Source: Acidiphilium rubrum
GTDB taxonomy: Bacteria > Pseudomonadota > Alphaproteobacteria > Acetobacterales > Acetobacteraceae
Length of the DNA: 64,000 nucleotides
Assembly (NCBI RefSeq): GCF_900156265.1
Contig: NZ_FTNE01000006.1
Coordinates: 1-64,000 of the forward strand
Direction of reading: 5' to 3'
Positions within the stretch are counted from its first letter, which is position 1, and the number at the start of each line of letters is the position of its first letter. This document shows, in pieces, positions 24,673 through 33,596 of this stretch. Under the pieces are notes generated by a model, which did no database searches, was not told the DNA's origin, and was given only the letters and a program-made list of their open reading frames with translations. Made by a program: the position numbers and the translations under genes.

Positions 24673-25848
24673 CTAGGCGTCCTCGTGGATGGGTTCGGCG
24701 GCTGCGGGGTGGTCGGGTATCGGTTGGCCTTCGAGTTCGAGCCGTTGTTTCGGCAGGGCGCCGGGGTGGGTGGCTTGCAGGTAGTCGATCATTTTTTCGC
24801 GGACGTAGCAGCGCAGATCCCAGGCTTCGCCGGAGTTGCGGGCCGAGACCAGGGCGCGCAGTTCGATGGTGGTGGCGAGGGCGTGGGTGACTTGCAGGAC
24901 GACGACCTTGCCGCTCCAGAGCGGGGTGGAGTGGACGATTTCGTCGAGTTTTTTGCGGAGTTCATCGACCGGGATTGTGTAGTCGACGTTCCAGTGGACG
25001 GTGCCGATCAGTTCGGAGGAATCGCGGGTCCAGTTCTGGAAGGGTTGTTCGAGCAGCCAGGCCAGCGGCACGATCATGCGTTGCCAGTTCCAGATGCGGA
25101 CGACGACGTAGGTGCTGGTGATTTCCTCGATCCAGCCCCATTGGCCGTTGATGACGACGGCGTCTTCGACGCGGAGCGGCTGCGTGATCGCGATCTGGAT
25201 GCCGGCGATCAGGTTGGACAGGACGGGCCTGGCGGCGAGGCCGACCACGAGGCCGGCGGCGCCGGCCGAGGCGAGCAGCGAGACGCCGTACTGGCGGACG
25301 GCGGGGAACACCATCAGGGCGGCCGCAACCGTGATCATGAGGATGAGGACGTGGCTGGCGCGGCGCAGCACCTGCCATTGGGTGACGTGCTTGCGCGCCA
25401 TGACGTCCGCCTGGATATTGTCCGGGCGGAGCGATAATTTATAGACGGTGAAGGTGTCGACCGCGACCATCAGGCTCCAGCCGAGCAGCACGATGAAGCC
25501 GGCGCTCAGGACGTGCAGCACCCGCGCGAGGGTGGACGCCGCCATCGGCGCTTCGGGCAGAACGGTGCCGACCAGCACGACCGCGAGCACCAGGAACAGG
25601 ATGCGTCTGGTGCGTTTGACCAGGATGGCGAGGACCGGGCGCCGCTTGAGCAGCGGCCCGGGCACGGCGTGGACCAGGACGAAGTGGATGATGGCGGCGG
25701 CCAGCAGGGCGGCGGCGATCAGGATCAGGGTGATCAGGGCATGCGGCAGGCCGTGCATGGCGGTGGTGGCGTTGTTTGCGGCGTGCGAGATCGGGTTGGA
25801 TGGGGCGAGGGCTTGGGTTGGGTTGGTGCTTGTCGCGGTTTGGGCCAT
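24673..25848 (-). CDS. MscS-family mechanosensitive channel
   Basis: 391 residues from ATG 25848, preceded by GAGGAGG at four-base spacing. About four membrane helices come first, then the pore and beta domain: VSLLASAGAAGLVVGLAARPVLSNLIAGIQIAI is the Ala/Gly-rich TM3 and pore segment, followed by QPLRVEDAVVINGQWGWIEEITSTYVVVRIWNW and PLAWLLEQPFQNWTR. The C-terminal cytoplasmic part is shorter than in E. coli MscS cage variants. It releases solutes on hypo-osmotic shock. The two Met codons further upstream (25881, 25941) have no ribosome site. Confidence 0.9.
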   Translation of the reverse strand: MAQTATSTNPTQALAPSNPISHAANNATTAMHGLPHALITLILIAAALLAAAIIHFVLVHAVPGPLLKRRPVLAILVKRTRRILFLVLAVVLVGTVLPEAPMAASTLARVLHVLSAGFIVLLGWSLMVAVDTFTVYKLSLRPDNIQADVMARKHVTQWQVLRRASHVLILMITVAAALMVFPAVRQYGVSLLASAGAAGLVVGLAARPVLSNLIAGIQIAITQPLRVEDAVVINGQWGWIEEITSTYVVVRIWNWQRMIVPLAWLLEQPFQNWTRDSSELIGTVHWNVDYTIPVDELRKKLDEIVHSTPLWSGKVVVLQVTHALATTIELRALVSARNSGEAWDLRCYVREKMIDYLQATHPGALPKQRLELEGQPIPDHPAAAEPIHEDA

Positions 25849-25994
25849 GGAGCCTCCTCTGGCATGTGCCGCAACGGTCATGGTGCGGTGCAGCAAGCTC
25901 GGTTGCTGATTGCCAGTTAGAACCCGGCGGGGCGGATGCAAGGCTTATCGTGCGGCGCGGGTGCGTTGGGGCGGCTGAACCGGAGGATTGGTGA

Positions 25995-26774
25995 TCAAGC
26001 CGACGTGATGGGGGTCCGTTCGATGGCGATGTGCTGCGGGTCGAACATGGTTTCACGGTCGACCCAGGCACCGCCGGCGAGCACCTGGGTGCGGCGGAAC
26101 TTGGCTTTGTAGGCCATTTTCGGGCTTTCGGGGACCCAGTAGCCGAGATAGACATAGGGCAGGCCGAGCTCGCGGGCGCGCTCGACCAGCCAGAGGATCG
26201 ATTGCGTGCCGAGCGAGTTGCGGGCGAGGTCGGGGGCGAAGAAGGAATAGACGGCCGAGAGACCATCGCCCAGGCGATCGGTCAGGCAGGCGCCGACCAG
26301 GCGATCGGACTCGTCGCGGTATTCGACCAGCCAGGTTTCGATCGGTGTGTCTTCGACCATGGCGCGGTAGTCATAGAAGCTCATCGAGGCCATGTCGCCA
26401 TCGCCGTGGCGGGCTTGCTGGTAGCGCTGGAACAGCAGGAATTGTTCGGAGGTGGCGCGCGGCGGCATTTCATAGGCGCGCAGCCCGGTGTTGAGCGCGG
26501 CGATGCGGCGCTGGGTGCGGCTGGGGGTGAATTCGGCGACCACGATGCGGATGGGGATGCACGAGCGGCAGCCGTGGCAGACCGGGGCGTAGGCGATGTT
26601 GTGGCTGCGGCGGAAGCCGCCGCGCGAGAGGCGGTCGTGCAGGGCTTCGGCGCCGGTGCCGCCGAGTTCGGTGACGACTTTGCGTTCGGTGCGGCCGGGC
26701 AGATAGGGGCAGGGCAGCGGTGCTGTGGCGTAGAAGAACTGTGGCGAGCGCGACATGGGTGGGCCGGGTTTCAT
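25995..26774 (-). CDS. bpt: Aspartate/glutamate leucyltransferase
   Basis: 259 residues. The N-terminal ATE domain has LPCPYLPGRTERKV and the Cys cluster YAPVCHGCRSCIPIRI (CxxCxxC). The C-terminal domain has YLGYWVPESPKMAYKAKFRP-like sequence (seen as YKAKFRRTQVL). Bpt transfers Leu from Leu-tRNA to N-terminal Asp or Glu, tagging proteins for ClpS/ClpAP degradation. It follows an RDD-family gene by 16 bases in the same direction. Confidence 0.93.
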   Translation of the reverse strand: MKPGPPMSRSPQFFYATAPLPCPYLPGRTERKVVTELGGTGAEALHDRLSRGGFRRSHNIAYAPVCHGCRSCIPIRIVVAEFTPSRTQRRIAALNTGLRAYEMPPRATSEQFLLFQRYQQARHGDGDMASMSFYDYRAMVEDTPIETWLVEYRDESDRLVGACLTDRLGDGLSAVYSFFAPDLARNSLGTQSILWLVERARELGLPYVYLGYWVPESPKMAYKAKFRRTQVLAGGAWVDRETMFDPQHIAIERTPITSA

Positions 26775-26790
26775 GGGGTATGCGATCGAC

Positions 26791-27285
26791 TCACGCGGCG
26801 GGGGCCCGGTTGAGGGCGGCGGCGTGGACCAGGGTGAGGCCGGACAGCAGATCGTGCAGGGCGCGGTGGCGGCGGGTGATCAGCACCAGGAGAAACGGGA
26901 TCATGCTGAGAGCGAAGCACAGATAGAGCAGGACGGTCCAGGCGATCGCCTGGGCGAGGCTGGGTCGCGCGGGCACGGGCAGGCTCAGCGTGTCGTCCTG
27001 GCGCAGGGTGAGGCCGAGCAGGCGCTGGCCGGGGGTGGCGGCGCTGCGGGTGCAGAGCCAGGCGACGTAGTAGATGGCGGGGATCAGCGGCATCAGGTGG
27101 AACAGCAGGAAACCGAGGCCGAGGGTGAGGATGCCGAGCACGGCGATGACCCAGGCGAGCACCGTTCCGAGCACGGCGATCAGGATGATGTCGATGATGA
27201 AGGCGATGATCCGGCGCGGCCAGACATCGCGGGTGAGCCATGCATCGAGCACGATGTCCGGGCGGAGCGACAGGCTTTGACTCAT
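26791..27285 (-). CDS. RDD-family membrane protein
   Basis: 164 residues from ATG 27285. The RDD signature appears as WPRRIIAFIIDIILIAV at the first membrane helix (Arg-Arg and Asp of the family's name). Two further helices follow (LTLGLGFLLFHLMPLIPAIYYVAWL and AQAIAWTVLLYLCFALSMIPFLLVL), as does ATPGQRLLGLTLRQDD between helices 2 and 3. RRHRALHDLLSGLTLV is the conserved end. The family's function is not settled; some members exchange Na+/H+. It lies directly upstream of bpt. Confidence 0.88.
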   Translation of the reverse strand: MSQSLSLRPDIVLDAWLTRDVWPRRIIAFIIDIILIAVLGTVLAWVIAVLGILTLGLGFLLFHLMPLIPAIYYVAWLCTRSAATPGQRLLGLTLRQDDTLSLPVPARPSLAQAIAWTVLLYLCFALSMIPFLLVLITRRHRALHDLLSGLTLVHAAALNRAPAA

Positions 27286-27538
27286 GGGTGAGAGAGTATG
27301 GTCCGGTTGGGTATAACGCAATGGCGATTCGCACGGGGCCGCCGATGGTTTCGCGAGCACACGACGGAGGAGCAGCGTTTTTGTGCTGGGTTTTTGTCCA
27401 TGAAAGAGACGAATTCGCTTTTTCGGACATCGTCTGATTCGGCGGCCCACAATGGACAGCGCGCCAAGCGATTGCTAAACGCGCCGCTTCGCCCCGTATC
27501 GAGCGCGAGCGCGCGCATCAGCCCCTGGAACCTCCCTG

Positions 27539-28471
27539 ATGAAGATTGTCGCCTGCAATTCGAACCCGCCGCTCGCCGAGGCGGTGGCCGCCGCGCTTGA
27601 TCTGCCGCTGGCGAAGGCGCTGATCCGCCGGTTTGCCGATATGGAGATCCATGTCGAGATTCTCGAAAATGTCCGCGGCGAGGATGTGTTCGTGATCCAG
27701 TCGACCGCGTTTCCGGCCAATGATAATCTGATGGAATTGCTGATCACGCTCGATGCGCTGCGGCGCAGCTCGGCGCGGCGGATTACCGCGGTCATTCCGT
27801 ATTTCGGGTATGCGCGGCAGGACCGGCGGACCAGCCCGCGCACGCCGATTTCGGCGAAGCTGGTGGCGAATTTGATTACCGAGGCGGGGGCGAACCGGGT
27901 GCTCACGATTGATTTGCACGCGGGGCAGATTCAGGGGTTTTTCGATATTCCGGTGGATAATCTGTACGGCGCGCCGCTGTTTGCGCGGGATATCAAGGAG
28001 CGGTTTGCGGGGCGGGATATCATGATGGTGTCGCCTGATGTGGGCGGTGTGGCGCGCGCGCGGGCGATTGCGAGCCGGTTGAACTGTGACCTTGCGATCA
28101 TCGACAAGCGCCGCGAACGGGCAGGCGTTTCCGAGGTGATGAACGTGATCGGCGATGTCGAAGGGCGCAACTGCATCCTGATCGATGATATCGTCGATTC
28201 CGGCGGTACGTTTTGCAACGCGGCGGAAGCCTTGCTGCTGCATGGCGCGACCTCGGCTTCGGCCTATGTGACGCATGGCGTGCTTTCGGGAAAGGCGCTC
28301 GACCGGATCGAGGCGAGCCCGATCGAGACGCTGACGATTACCGACAGTATCCGGCTCGATGCGACGCGGGCATGCCCGGCGAATTTGCGGGTGTTGAGCA
28401 TTGCGCCGCTGCTGGCGACCGCGATGCGGAATATTTCCGAGGAGACCTCGGTCAGTTCACTGTTCGACTGA
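27539..28471 (+). CDS. prs: Ribose-phosphate pyrophosphokinase
   Basis: 310 residues, full length. Markers are the substrate loop [35 protein letters not shown] (His and Asp of the active site), [20 protein letters not shown], and the PRPP-binding loop [19 protein letters not shown]. It makes PRPP from ribose 5-phosphate and ATP. The 250 bases upstream have no clear ribosome site, though the start matches the family's N-terminus closely. Confidence 0.96.
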   Translation: MKIVACNSNPPLAEAVAAALDLPLAKALIRRFADMEIHVEILENVRGEDVFVIQSTAFPANDNLMELLITLDALRRSSARRITAVIPYFGYARQDRRTSPRTPISAKLVANLITEAGANRVLTIDLHAGQIQGFFDIPVDNLYGAPLFARDIKERFAGRDIMMVSPDVGGVARARAIASRLNCDLAIIDKRRERAGVSEVMNVIGDVEGRNCILIDDIVDSGGTFCNAAEALLLHGATSASAYVTHGVLSGKALDRIEASPIETLTITDSIRLDATRACPANLRVLSIAPLLATAMRNISEETSVSSLFD

Positions 28472-28493
28472 AACCATTGTCAGGGAGATCATC

Positions 28494-29111
28494 ATGAAGC
28501 TTTATTATGCGCCGGGCGCGTGTTCGCTGGGTATTCACGTCATTCTCGAGGAGATCGGCGTGCCGCATGAGGGGCAGCTGGTTAATCTGCGCGAGGGGAT
28601 GCAGTATCAGCCGGCGTTCAAGGCGGTCAATCCGGCGTCGAAAGTGCCGGTGCTGGAGCTTGATGATGGCACCGTGCTGACCGAGTGGATCGCGATTGCC
28701 GGCTATCTGGCGGCGACGTTTCCGGCGGCGGGGCTGGAGCCGGCGGATCGGCTCGATTGGGCGCGCGCGATGGGGTATATCAGCTATATCAACGGAACCA
28801 TGCATATGCAGGGGTTTTCGCGGATTTTCCGCCCCGAGAAATTCTCCCCGAACCCCGAAGAGAAAGAGGCGGTGCGGGCCGAGGGCAAGCGGATTTTCAT
28901 CGAAGGGTTCGATCTGATGGAGCATGCGCTCGGTGAGCGCGAATGGCTGTTGGGGTCGTATTCGATTGCCGATGCGGCGCTGTTTTATGTGTCGTTCTGG
29001 GCGGAGGGACGCAATACGGTGCCGCTGCCGCCGGGGATTGCGGCGCATTATGCGCGGATGAAGGCGCGGCCGGCGGTGTTGCGGGCAATGACGCAGGAAG
29101 GCCTGGTCTGA
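28494..29111 (+). CDS. Beta-class glutathione S-transferase
   Basis: 205 residues from ATG 28494, with AGGGAGA nine bases upstream. The N-terminal thioredoxin-like domain starts MKLYYAPGACSLGIHVILEE, with the Cys10 typical of bacterial beta-class GSTs. NPASKVPVLELDDGTVLTE is the glutathione-binding segment (cis-Pro and the following Glu/Asp-Gly). The C-terminal helical domain has SIADAALFYV. It conjugates or reduces electrophiles with glutathione. Its stop overlaps the start of the phosphatase gene by one base. Confidence 0.9.
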   Translation: MKLYYAPGACSLGIHVILEEIGVPHEGQLVNLREGMQYQPAFKAVNPASKVPVLELDDGTVLTEWIAIAGYLAATFPAAGLEPADRLDWARAMGYISYINGTMHMQGFSRIFRPEKFSPNPEEKEAVRAEGKRIFIEGFDLMEHALGEREWLLGSYSIADAALFYVSFWAEGRNTVPLPPGIAAHYARMKARPAVLRAMTQEGLV

Positions 29112-29665
29112 TGGCGCTGCCGCGCGTTGCGTTCTGGTTTCTGCGCCATGGGCAGACCGATTACAATGCGCGCGGGATTTCGCAGGGGGCGGTCGATATT
29201 CCGTTGAACGAGACCGGCATTGCCCAGGCGCATCGTGCGGCGCCGCTGCTGGCGGGGCGCGGGATTACGGCGGTTGTGGCATCGCCGATGCAGCGCGCGC
29301 GGGTGACGGCCGAGATTGTCAATGAAACGCTGAAGCTGCCGATCAGCCTGGAGGCGGATTTGCGCGAGGTGGTATTCGGCGGGATGGAAGGCCAGCCTTT
29401 GCATCCGTGGTTCGCGCAGTGGCTGGATGGCACGGCGACGCCGGAGGGGGCGGAGAGTTTCGCGGAGATCACGGTGCGGGCGGGGCTGGTGCTGGGGCGT
29501 GTGCTGAGCGGTACGCCGGGGCCGTTGCTGATTGTATCGCATGGCGCGTTTTTCCGCGCCGTGCGGGGGTTGATGGGGCTGGAGTTGGACGTGCCGACCA
29601 CGAATGCGACGCCGATTTTATGCGAGCCGGTGGGGCAGGGCTGGCGGGCGACGGCGCTCGCGTGA
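29111..29665 (+). CDS. Histidine phosphatase (phosphoglycerate mutase-like)
   Basis: 184 residues. FLRHGQTDYNARG carries the catalytic RHG motif, VASPMQRARVTAEI the second Arg, E of ADLREVVFGGMEG the acid, and LIVSHGAFFRAV the second His. It lacks the length of true glycolytic PGM, so it is a broad phosphatase or a specific small-molecule phosphatase. It is translationally coupled to the GST gene (TGATG). Confidence 0.88.
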   Translation: MALPRVAFWFLRHGQTDYNARGISQGAVDIPLNETGIAQAHRAAPLLAGRGITAVVASPMQRARVTAEIVNETLKLPISLEADLREVVFGGMEGQPLHPWFAQWLDGTATPEGAESFAEITVRAGLVLGRVLSGTPGPLLIVSHGAFFRAVRGLMGLELDVPTTNATPILCEPVGQGWRATALA

Positions 29666-29774
29666 TTGTGCTGTTGGCGTTCAGAAACCGGTGAATTGTG
29701 TATGGAACGCGCGGCTGTTCATTGATTATTAACCTTTTCGCGTCATTATGCTTGGCAGGAAACCAGGACGGCCC

Positions 29775-30941
29775 ATGATGGACATGAGTTTTTTTGCGCC
29801 GCGCTATATGGATATCGGTGCCGGTGCTGCGTCGCGCATTGCGGTGATGCTCGGCAAGCTGGGGTTGAGCCGGCCGTTGATCGTGACCGACCCGATGATG
29901 GTGAAGCTCGGGCTGATCGCCCGGGTGACCGAGCCGCTCGATCGGGCCGGAATGGTTTATACGGTGTTCAGCGAGACCGTGCCGGAACCGGTGGATCGGG
30001 TGATCGAGGCGGGCGTGCGGCTGGCGGCGGATCTGGATATCGACTGTATCGTCGCGTTCGGCGGCGGATCGCCGATCGATACCGCCAAGGCGATCAATAT
30101 TCTGCTCGCGGCACCCGAGGGTACCAGGATGCGGGCGTTCAAGGTGCCGGTAGTGGCGGATGCGGCGGCGTTGCCGCTGATCGCGGTGCCGACCACGGCG
30201 GGGACCGGTTCCGAGGCGACGCGATTTACCGTGATCACCGATACCGAGACCGATGAGAAAATGCTGATCGGCGGGTTGGGCGCGTTACCGCTCGCGGCCA
30301 TTGTCGATTTCGAATTGTCGATGAGCGTGCCGGCGCGGACCACGGCGGATACCGGCATCGATGCGTTCACCCACGCGCTGGAGGCGTTCGTGTCGCGGCG
30401 GGCCAATCCGGTGTCGGACAGTTATGCGCGGGCCGCACTGGGATTGATCGGGGCGAATTTGCGCGCGGTCTATCATGAGCCGGACAACCGGGCGGCGCGC
30501 GAGGCGATGATGCTGGGGGCGACGCTGGCGGGGCTCGCGTTTTCCAATGCTTCGGTGGCCCTCGTGCATGGCATGTCCCGCCCGATCGGGGCGCATTTCC
30601 ATGTGCCGCATGGGCTGTCCAACGCGATGTTGCTGCCGGTGGTGACGCGGTATTCGCTGCATGCGGCGCTGCCGCGCTATGCCGAGGCGGCGCGGATCGC
30701 GGGGTTTGCCCAGCCGGATGATGCGGACCAACTGGCGGGTGCCAAGCTGGTCGATGAGCTGGATACGATCAATTTCGACCTTGGCGTGCCGACGCCGGAG
30801 GCGTTCGGGATCGGGCGGGATGATTGGTATGGCAGGCGCGCGGTGATGGCGGATCAGGCGTTGGCCTCGGGCAGTCCGGCGAATAACCCGGCGGTGCCGG
30901 ATGCGGCGGCGATCATCGGGTTGTACGAGGCGATTTACTGA
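29775..30941 (+). CDS. Iron-containing alcohol dehydrogenase
   Basis: 388 residues from ATG 29775, which has AGGA seven bases upstream; the reading frame also opens at 29748. The NAD-binding loop is FGGGSPIDTAKAI. VPTTAGTGSEATRFTVI and DTGIDAFTHALEAFVS (metal-binding Asp and His) follow, then VHGMSRPIGAHFHVPHGLSNAM with the remaining His ligands. The family oxidises primary alcohols, 1,3-propanediol or 4-hydroxybutyrate; the substrate is not clear. It stands alone between the phosphatase and a convergent pair of small genes. Confidence 0.9.
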   Translation: MMDMSFFAPRYMDIGAGAASRIAVMLGKLGLSRPLIVTDPMMVKLGLIARVTEPLDRAGMVYTVFSETVPEPVDRVIEAGVRLAADLDIDCIVAFGGGSPIDTAKAINILLAAPEGTRMRAFKVPVVADAAALPLIAVPTTAGTGSEATRFTVITDTETDEKMLIGGLGALPLAAIVDFELSMSVPARTTADTGIDAFTHALEAFVSRRANPVSDSYARAALGLIGANLRAVYHEPDNRAAREAMMLGATLAGLAFSNASVALVHGMSRPIGAHFHVPHGLSNAMLLPVVTRYSLHAALPRYAEAARIAGFAQPDDADQLAGAKLVDELDTINFDLGVPTPEAFGIGRDDWYGRRAVMADQALASGSPANNPAVPDAAAIIGLYEAIY

Positions 30942-30953
30942 CGCCGCGCCGGT

Positions 30954-31214
30954 TCAGCGGCGAAGCAGATAGCCGATGACACCGCCGGCGATGGCGCTGA
31001 TGATCGATTGTGCCCAGCGCTTGTCGGCGGACGTAGCGGTGGCGGCGAGCAGGATATCCAACGAATAGGCGACCACGATGACCATGAGGATGATCGCCAG
31101 GGTGAAGACGACCAGATCCTTGACGAGGCGGACCCGGCGTTCACCATCGGTTTCCTTGCGCCCGATCGTTGCCTGAACATCGGACGGCAGGTTGTTGAGA
31201 TCGATCAGGCTCAA
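30954..31214 (-). CDS. Small two-segment membrane protein
   Basis: 86 residues. A polar N-terminal part (residues 1-32, containing IGRKETDGERRVRLVKD) is followed by a strong helix (LVVFTLAIILMVIVVAYSLDIL) and a weaker C-terminal helix (IISAIAGGVIGYLL) with an Arg-Arg end. Its ATG overlaps the stop of a ribbon-helix-helix gene (ATGA, 31211-31214). I do not recognise the family. The coupling to a DNA-binding protein suggests a two-gene regulatory or toxin-antitoxin-like unit (inference). Confidence 0.7.
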   Translation of the reverse strand: MSLIDLNNLPSDVQATIGRKETDGERRVRLVKDLVVFTLAIILMVIVVAYSLDILLAATATSADKRWAQSIISAIAGGVIGYLLRR

Positions 31215-31420
31215 AGGCCGATGATTTCGGTCTTGATCTCCCTGGTCGCCGGATCGAACAGACCGACATGCAGGCCGCGATCGCGCTGCGCTTCGACCGC
31301 GGCGATATACATCGCCAGCGCCTTGCGGATCAGTGAGGATTTGGTTTCCGGGTCGGTCGCCACGGCATCGACCCGGCGGTTCAATTCATCGGACAGGACG
31401 AGATTGAAGCGTGCGGACAT
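31211..31420 (-). CDS. Ribbon-helix-helix (CopG/Arc-like) DNA-binding protein
   Basis: 69 residues. MSARFNLVLSDELNRRVDAVA has the strand-helix beginning of the RHH fold, followed by ETKSSLIRKALAMYIAAVEA (second helix with the Ser-Ser-Leu-Ile-Arg-Lys-Ala pattern of CopG-type proteins). The C-terminal strand (HVGLFDPATREIKTEIIGL) is a short extension. It would bind DNA as a dimer through the N-terminal ribbon and probably represses its own promoter. It is coupled to the small membrane protein gene downstream. Confidence 0.8.
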   Translation of the reverse strand: MSARFNLVLSDELNRRVDAVATDPETKSSLIRKALAMYIAAVEAQRDRGLHVGLFDPATREIKTEIIGL

Positions 31421-31495
31421 GGTGGGCTCCTTGGGGATGATGCGTCATATATGCGTCTTTAATGCGCATTGGGCAAGGTGAATCGGGGGCGCGTT

Positions 31496-32257
31496 TTATC
31501 GGGCGGCGGCGAAGGCACCGCCCTGGCAGTCCCAGCCCGCGTCCGGCACATCCGCGATTTCGGTTGCGAAATCCTCGGCGTTCTGGGTCGGGCGGTAGCC
31601 GAGTTCGGCGGCTTCCGCGTTGTTCCACCAGCTGCGGGTGTTGGCGGAGACGCCCCAGACCGGGCGGTAGTCGCTGATCGGGGCGGTGAGGCTCTGCATC
31701 ACCAGATGTTCGAGGTCTTCGTGGCCGAGCCAGGTGGACAGGTGGCGCGCTTCGGTGGGGCGGGGCAGGGCGCTGCCGATCCGCAATGCGACGCCTTCGA
31801 TGCCGTATTTGTCCCAATAGAGCCTTCCCATGCCTTCGCCCCAGAGTTTCGACAGGCCGTAGAGCCCATCTGGCCGGTACGGGTCGGACAGGCCGAGGCG
31901 GTGGCCGACCTGGTACATGCCGATGGTGTGGTTGGAGCTCGCGAACACGATTCGCTGCACATTGTGTCGGCGGGCACCTTCATACAAAGCGTGCAGGGCG
32001 ACCAGATTGTTCTCGATGATCTCGGGCAGCGGCCGTTCGACGCTGGTGCCGGCCAGATGCAGGACCGCGGTGGCGCCGTGCAGCGCCTGATCGACGATGG
32101 CGGGGTCGCGCAAATCGCCGATCACGGTGGTTTCGCGCGGATCGACCGGCGTGATCGGCGCGATATCGACCGCGCGGAGCGGAATGCCGCGCGCGACCAG
32201 GCGGGGGCGGAGGACGACGCCGAGCTGGCCGCCGGCACCGGTCAGGACGAGGGACAT
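31496..32257 (-). CDS. udh: Uronate dehydrogenase-like NAD-dependent epimerase/dehydratase
   Basis: 253 residues. The Rossmann loop is LTGAGGQLG, VLHLAG is strand 4, and FASSNHTIGMYQ with DGLYGLSKLWGE gives the Ser and Tyr-x-x-x-Lys catalytic set. The SSNHTIG and LYWDKYGIEG stretches match uronate dehydrogenases, which oxidise galacturonate or glucuronate to the aldarolactone with NAD. No other uronate genes are nearby. A related role on another hexose derivative is possible. Confidence 0.85.
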   Translation of the reverse strand: MSLVLTGAGGQLGVVLRPRLVARGIPLRAVDIAPITPVDPRETTVIGDLRDPAIVDQALHGATAVLHLAGTSVERPLPEIIENNLVALHALYEGARRHNVQRIVFASSNHTIGMYQVGHRLGLSDPYRPDGLYGLSKLWGEGMGRLYWDKYGIEGVALRIGSALPRPTEARHLSTWLGHEDLEHLVMQSLTAPISDYRPVWGVSANTRSWWNNAEAAELGYRPTQNAEDFATEIADVPDAGWDCQGGAFAAAR

Positions 32258-32267
32258 GGGCGCCCGG

Positions 32268-33596
32268 TCAGCCGCCCGCCATGGTCATGCCTTCGACGCG
32301 CAGGGTCGGGGCATCCGTGCCGCGCTTGAATTCGAGGTCGTTGGCGGGGGTGAGGTGCATGAACATCTCGCGCAGATTGCCGGCGATGGTAATCTCGGCG
32401 ACCGGTTCGGCGATTTGACCGTCGCGGATCATGAAGCCGGCGGCGCCGCGTGAATAATCGCCGGTGATGCCGTTCACGCCCATGCCGATGAGTTCGATGA
32501 CATAGAGGCCGAGCTTGATGTCCGATATCAGGGCCTCGGCGGATAGGGTGCCGGGCTCGATGTAGAGGTTGCTGGCCGCCGGGCTGGGCGGGCCGGAGGT
32601 GCCGCGCGCGGCGTGGCCGGTGGTTTTCAGGCCGAGCTGGGCGGCGCTGCGGGAATCGAGCAGCCAGGTGGTGAGGATGCCGTCTTCGATCAGGGCGCGG
32701 CGCTCGACGCGCTGGCCTTCACCGTCGAACGCGCGCGAGCGCATGCCGCGGACGCGCTTGGGATCATCGATGATCGAAATGCCGGGTGCGAAGACCGGCT
32801 TGCCCATCGCATCCTTGAGGAAGCTGGTGCCGCGCGCGATGCCGGAGCCGTTGATGGCGCCGGTGAAATGGCCGAGCAGGCTGCCGGCGACGCGCGGATG
32901 ATAGACCACCGGCAGTTTCGCGGTGACCGGCCGGCCGGGGTTGAGGCGGCTGACCGCGCGTTCCGCGGCGGCGCGGCCCATCACGGCAGGGTCCGACAGG
33001 TCCGACCCGTGGACCGAGGAGGAATATTCATAGTCGCGTTGCATGCCGACGCCTTCGCCCGCGATCGGCGAGACCGAGACGCCGTGGCCGGAGCGGCTGT
33101 AGGCGCCGGCGAAGCCGCGCGAGGTGGCGAGGGCGACGTGGCTGCGTGACCAGGAGGCGCCGGCGCCTTCGGAATTGGTGATGCCGGGGAAGGCGAGCGC
33201 GGCTTCCTCGGCGGCGGCGGCGCGGGCCATCAGCGTATCGATCGAGGGCTCGACGGCGTCGTCCATGTCGAGCGCTGCGGCGTCGTCGGGGGGTGGGGCG
33301 TCGGGGATGTCGGCGAACTGGTCTTCGGGCACGACCTTGGCCATGGCGACGGCCTGTTCGGCCAGGCGGTCGAAACTGGCGGGATCGACCGCGCCGGACG
33401 AGACGATGGCGCTACGCTTGCCGACGAACACGCGCAGGCCGATGTTGTTGCTCTCGGCGCGCTCGATCTCCTCGATCTTGCCCATGCGGCGGCCGACCGA
33501 GACCGAGGCCCCCGAGCCGAGCAGGGCATCGGCCTGATCGGCGCCGGCACGCTTGGCGGCGGCGAGCAGGGCGCTCAGATGATCGAGCGCGCTCAT
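32268..33596 (-). CDS. pmbA: TldE/PmbA-type metalloprotease-family protein
   Basis: 442 residues from ATG 33596, which overlaps the M16 protease stop (ATGA). The N-terminal half has ESNNIGLRVFVGKRSAIVSS and AAEEAALAFPGITNSEGAGA. The C-terminal half has LPVVYHPRVAGSLLGHFTGAINGSGIARGTSFL, GISIIDDPKRVRGMRSRAFDGEG and GVNGITGDYSRGAAGFMIRDG. This is the PmbA (TldE) partner; the TldD HExxxH metal site is absent, as expected. With TldD it degrades certain peptides and modified antitoxins. No tldD is in the window. Confidence 0.92.
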   Translation of the reverse strand: MSALDHLSALLAAAKRAGADQADALLGSGASVSVGRRMGKIEEIERAESNNIGLRVFVGKRSAIVSSGAVDPASFDRLAEQAVAMAKVVPEDQFADIPDAPPPDDAAALDMDDAVEPSIDTLMARAAAAEEAALAFPGITNSEGAGASWSRSHVALATSRGFAGAYSRSGHGVSVSPIAGEGVGMQRDYEYSSSVHGSDLSDPAVMGRAAAERAVSRLNPGRPVTAKLPVVYHPRVAGSLLGHFTGAINGSGIARGTSFLKDAMGKPVFAPGISIIDDPKRVRGMRSRAFDGEGQRVERRALIEDGILTTWLLDSRSAAQLGLKTTGHAARGTSGPPSPAASNLYIEPGTLSAEALISDIKLGLYVIELIGMGVNGITGDYSRGAAGFMIRDGQIAEPVAEITIAGNLREMFMHLTPANDLEFKRGTDAPTLRVEGMTMAGG

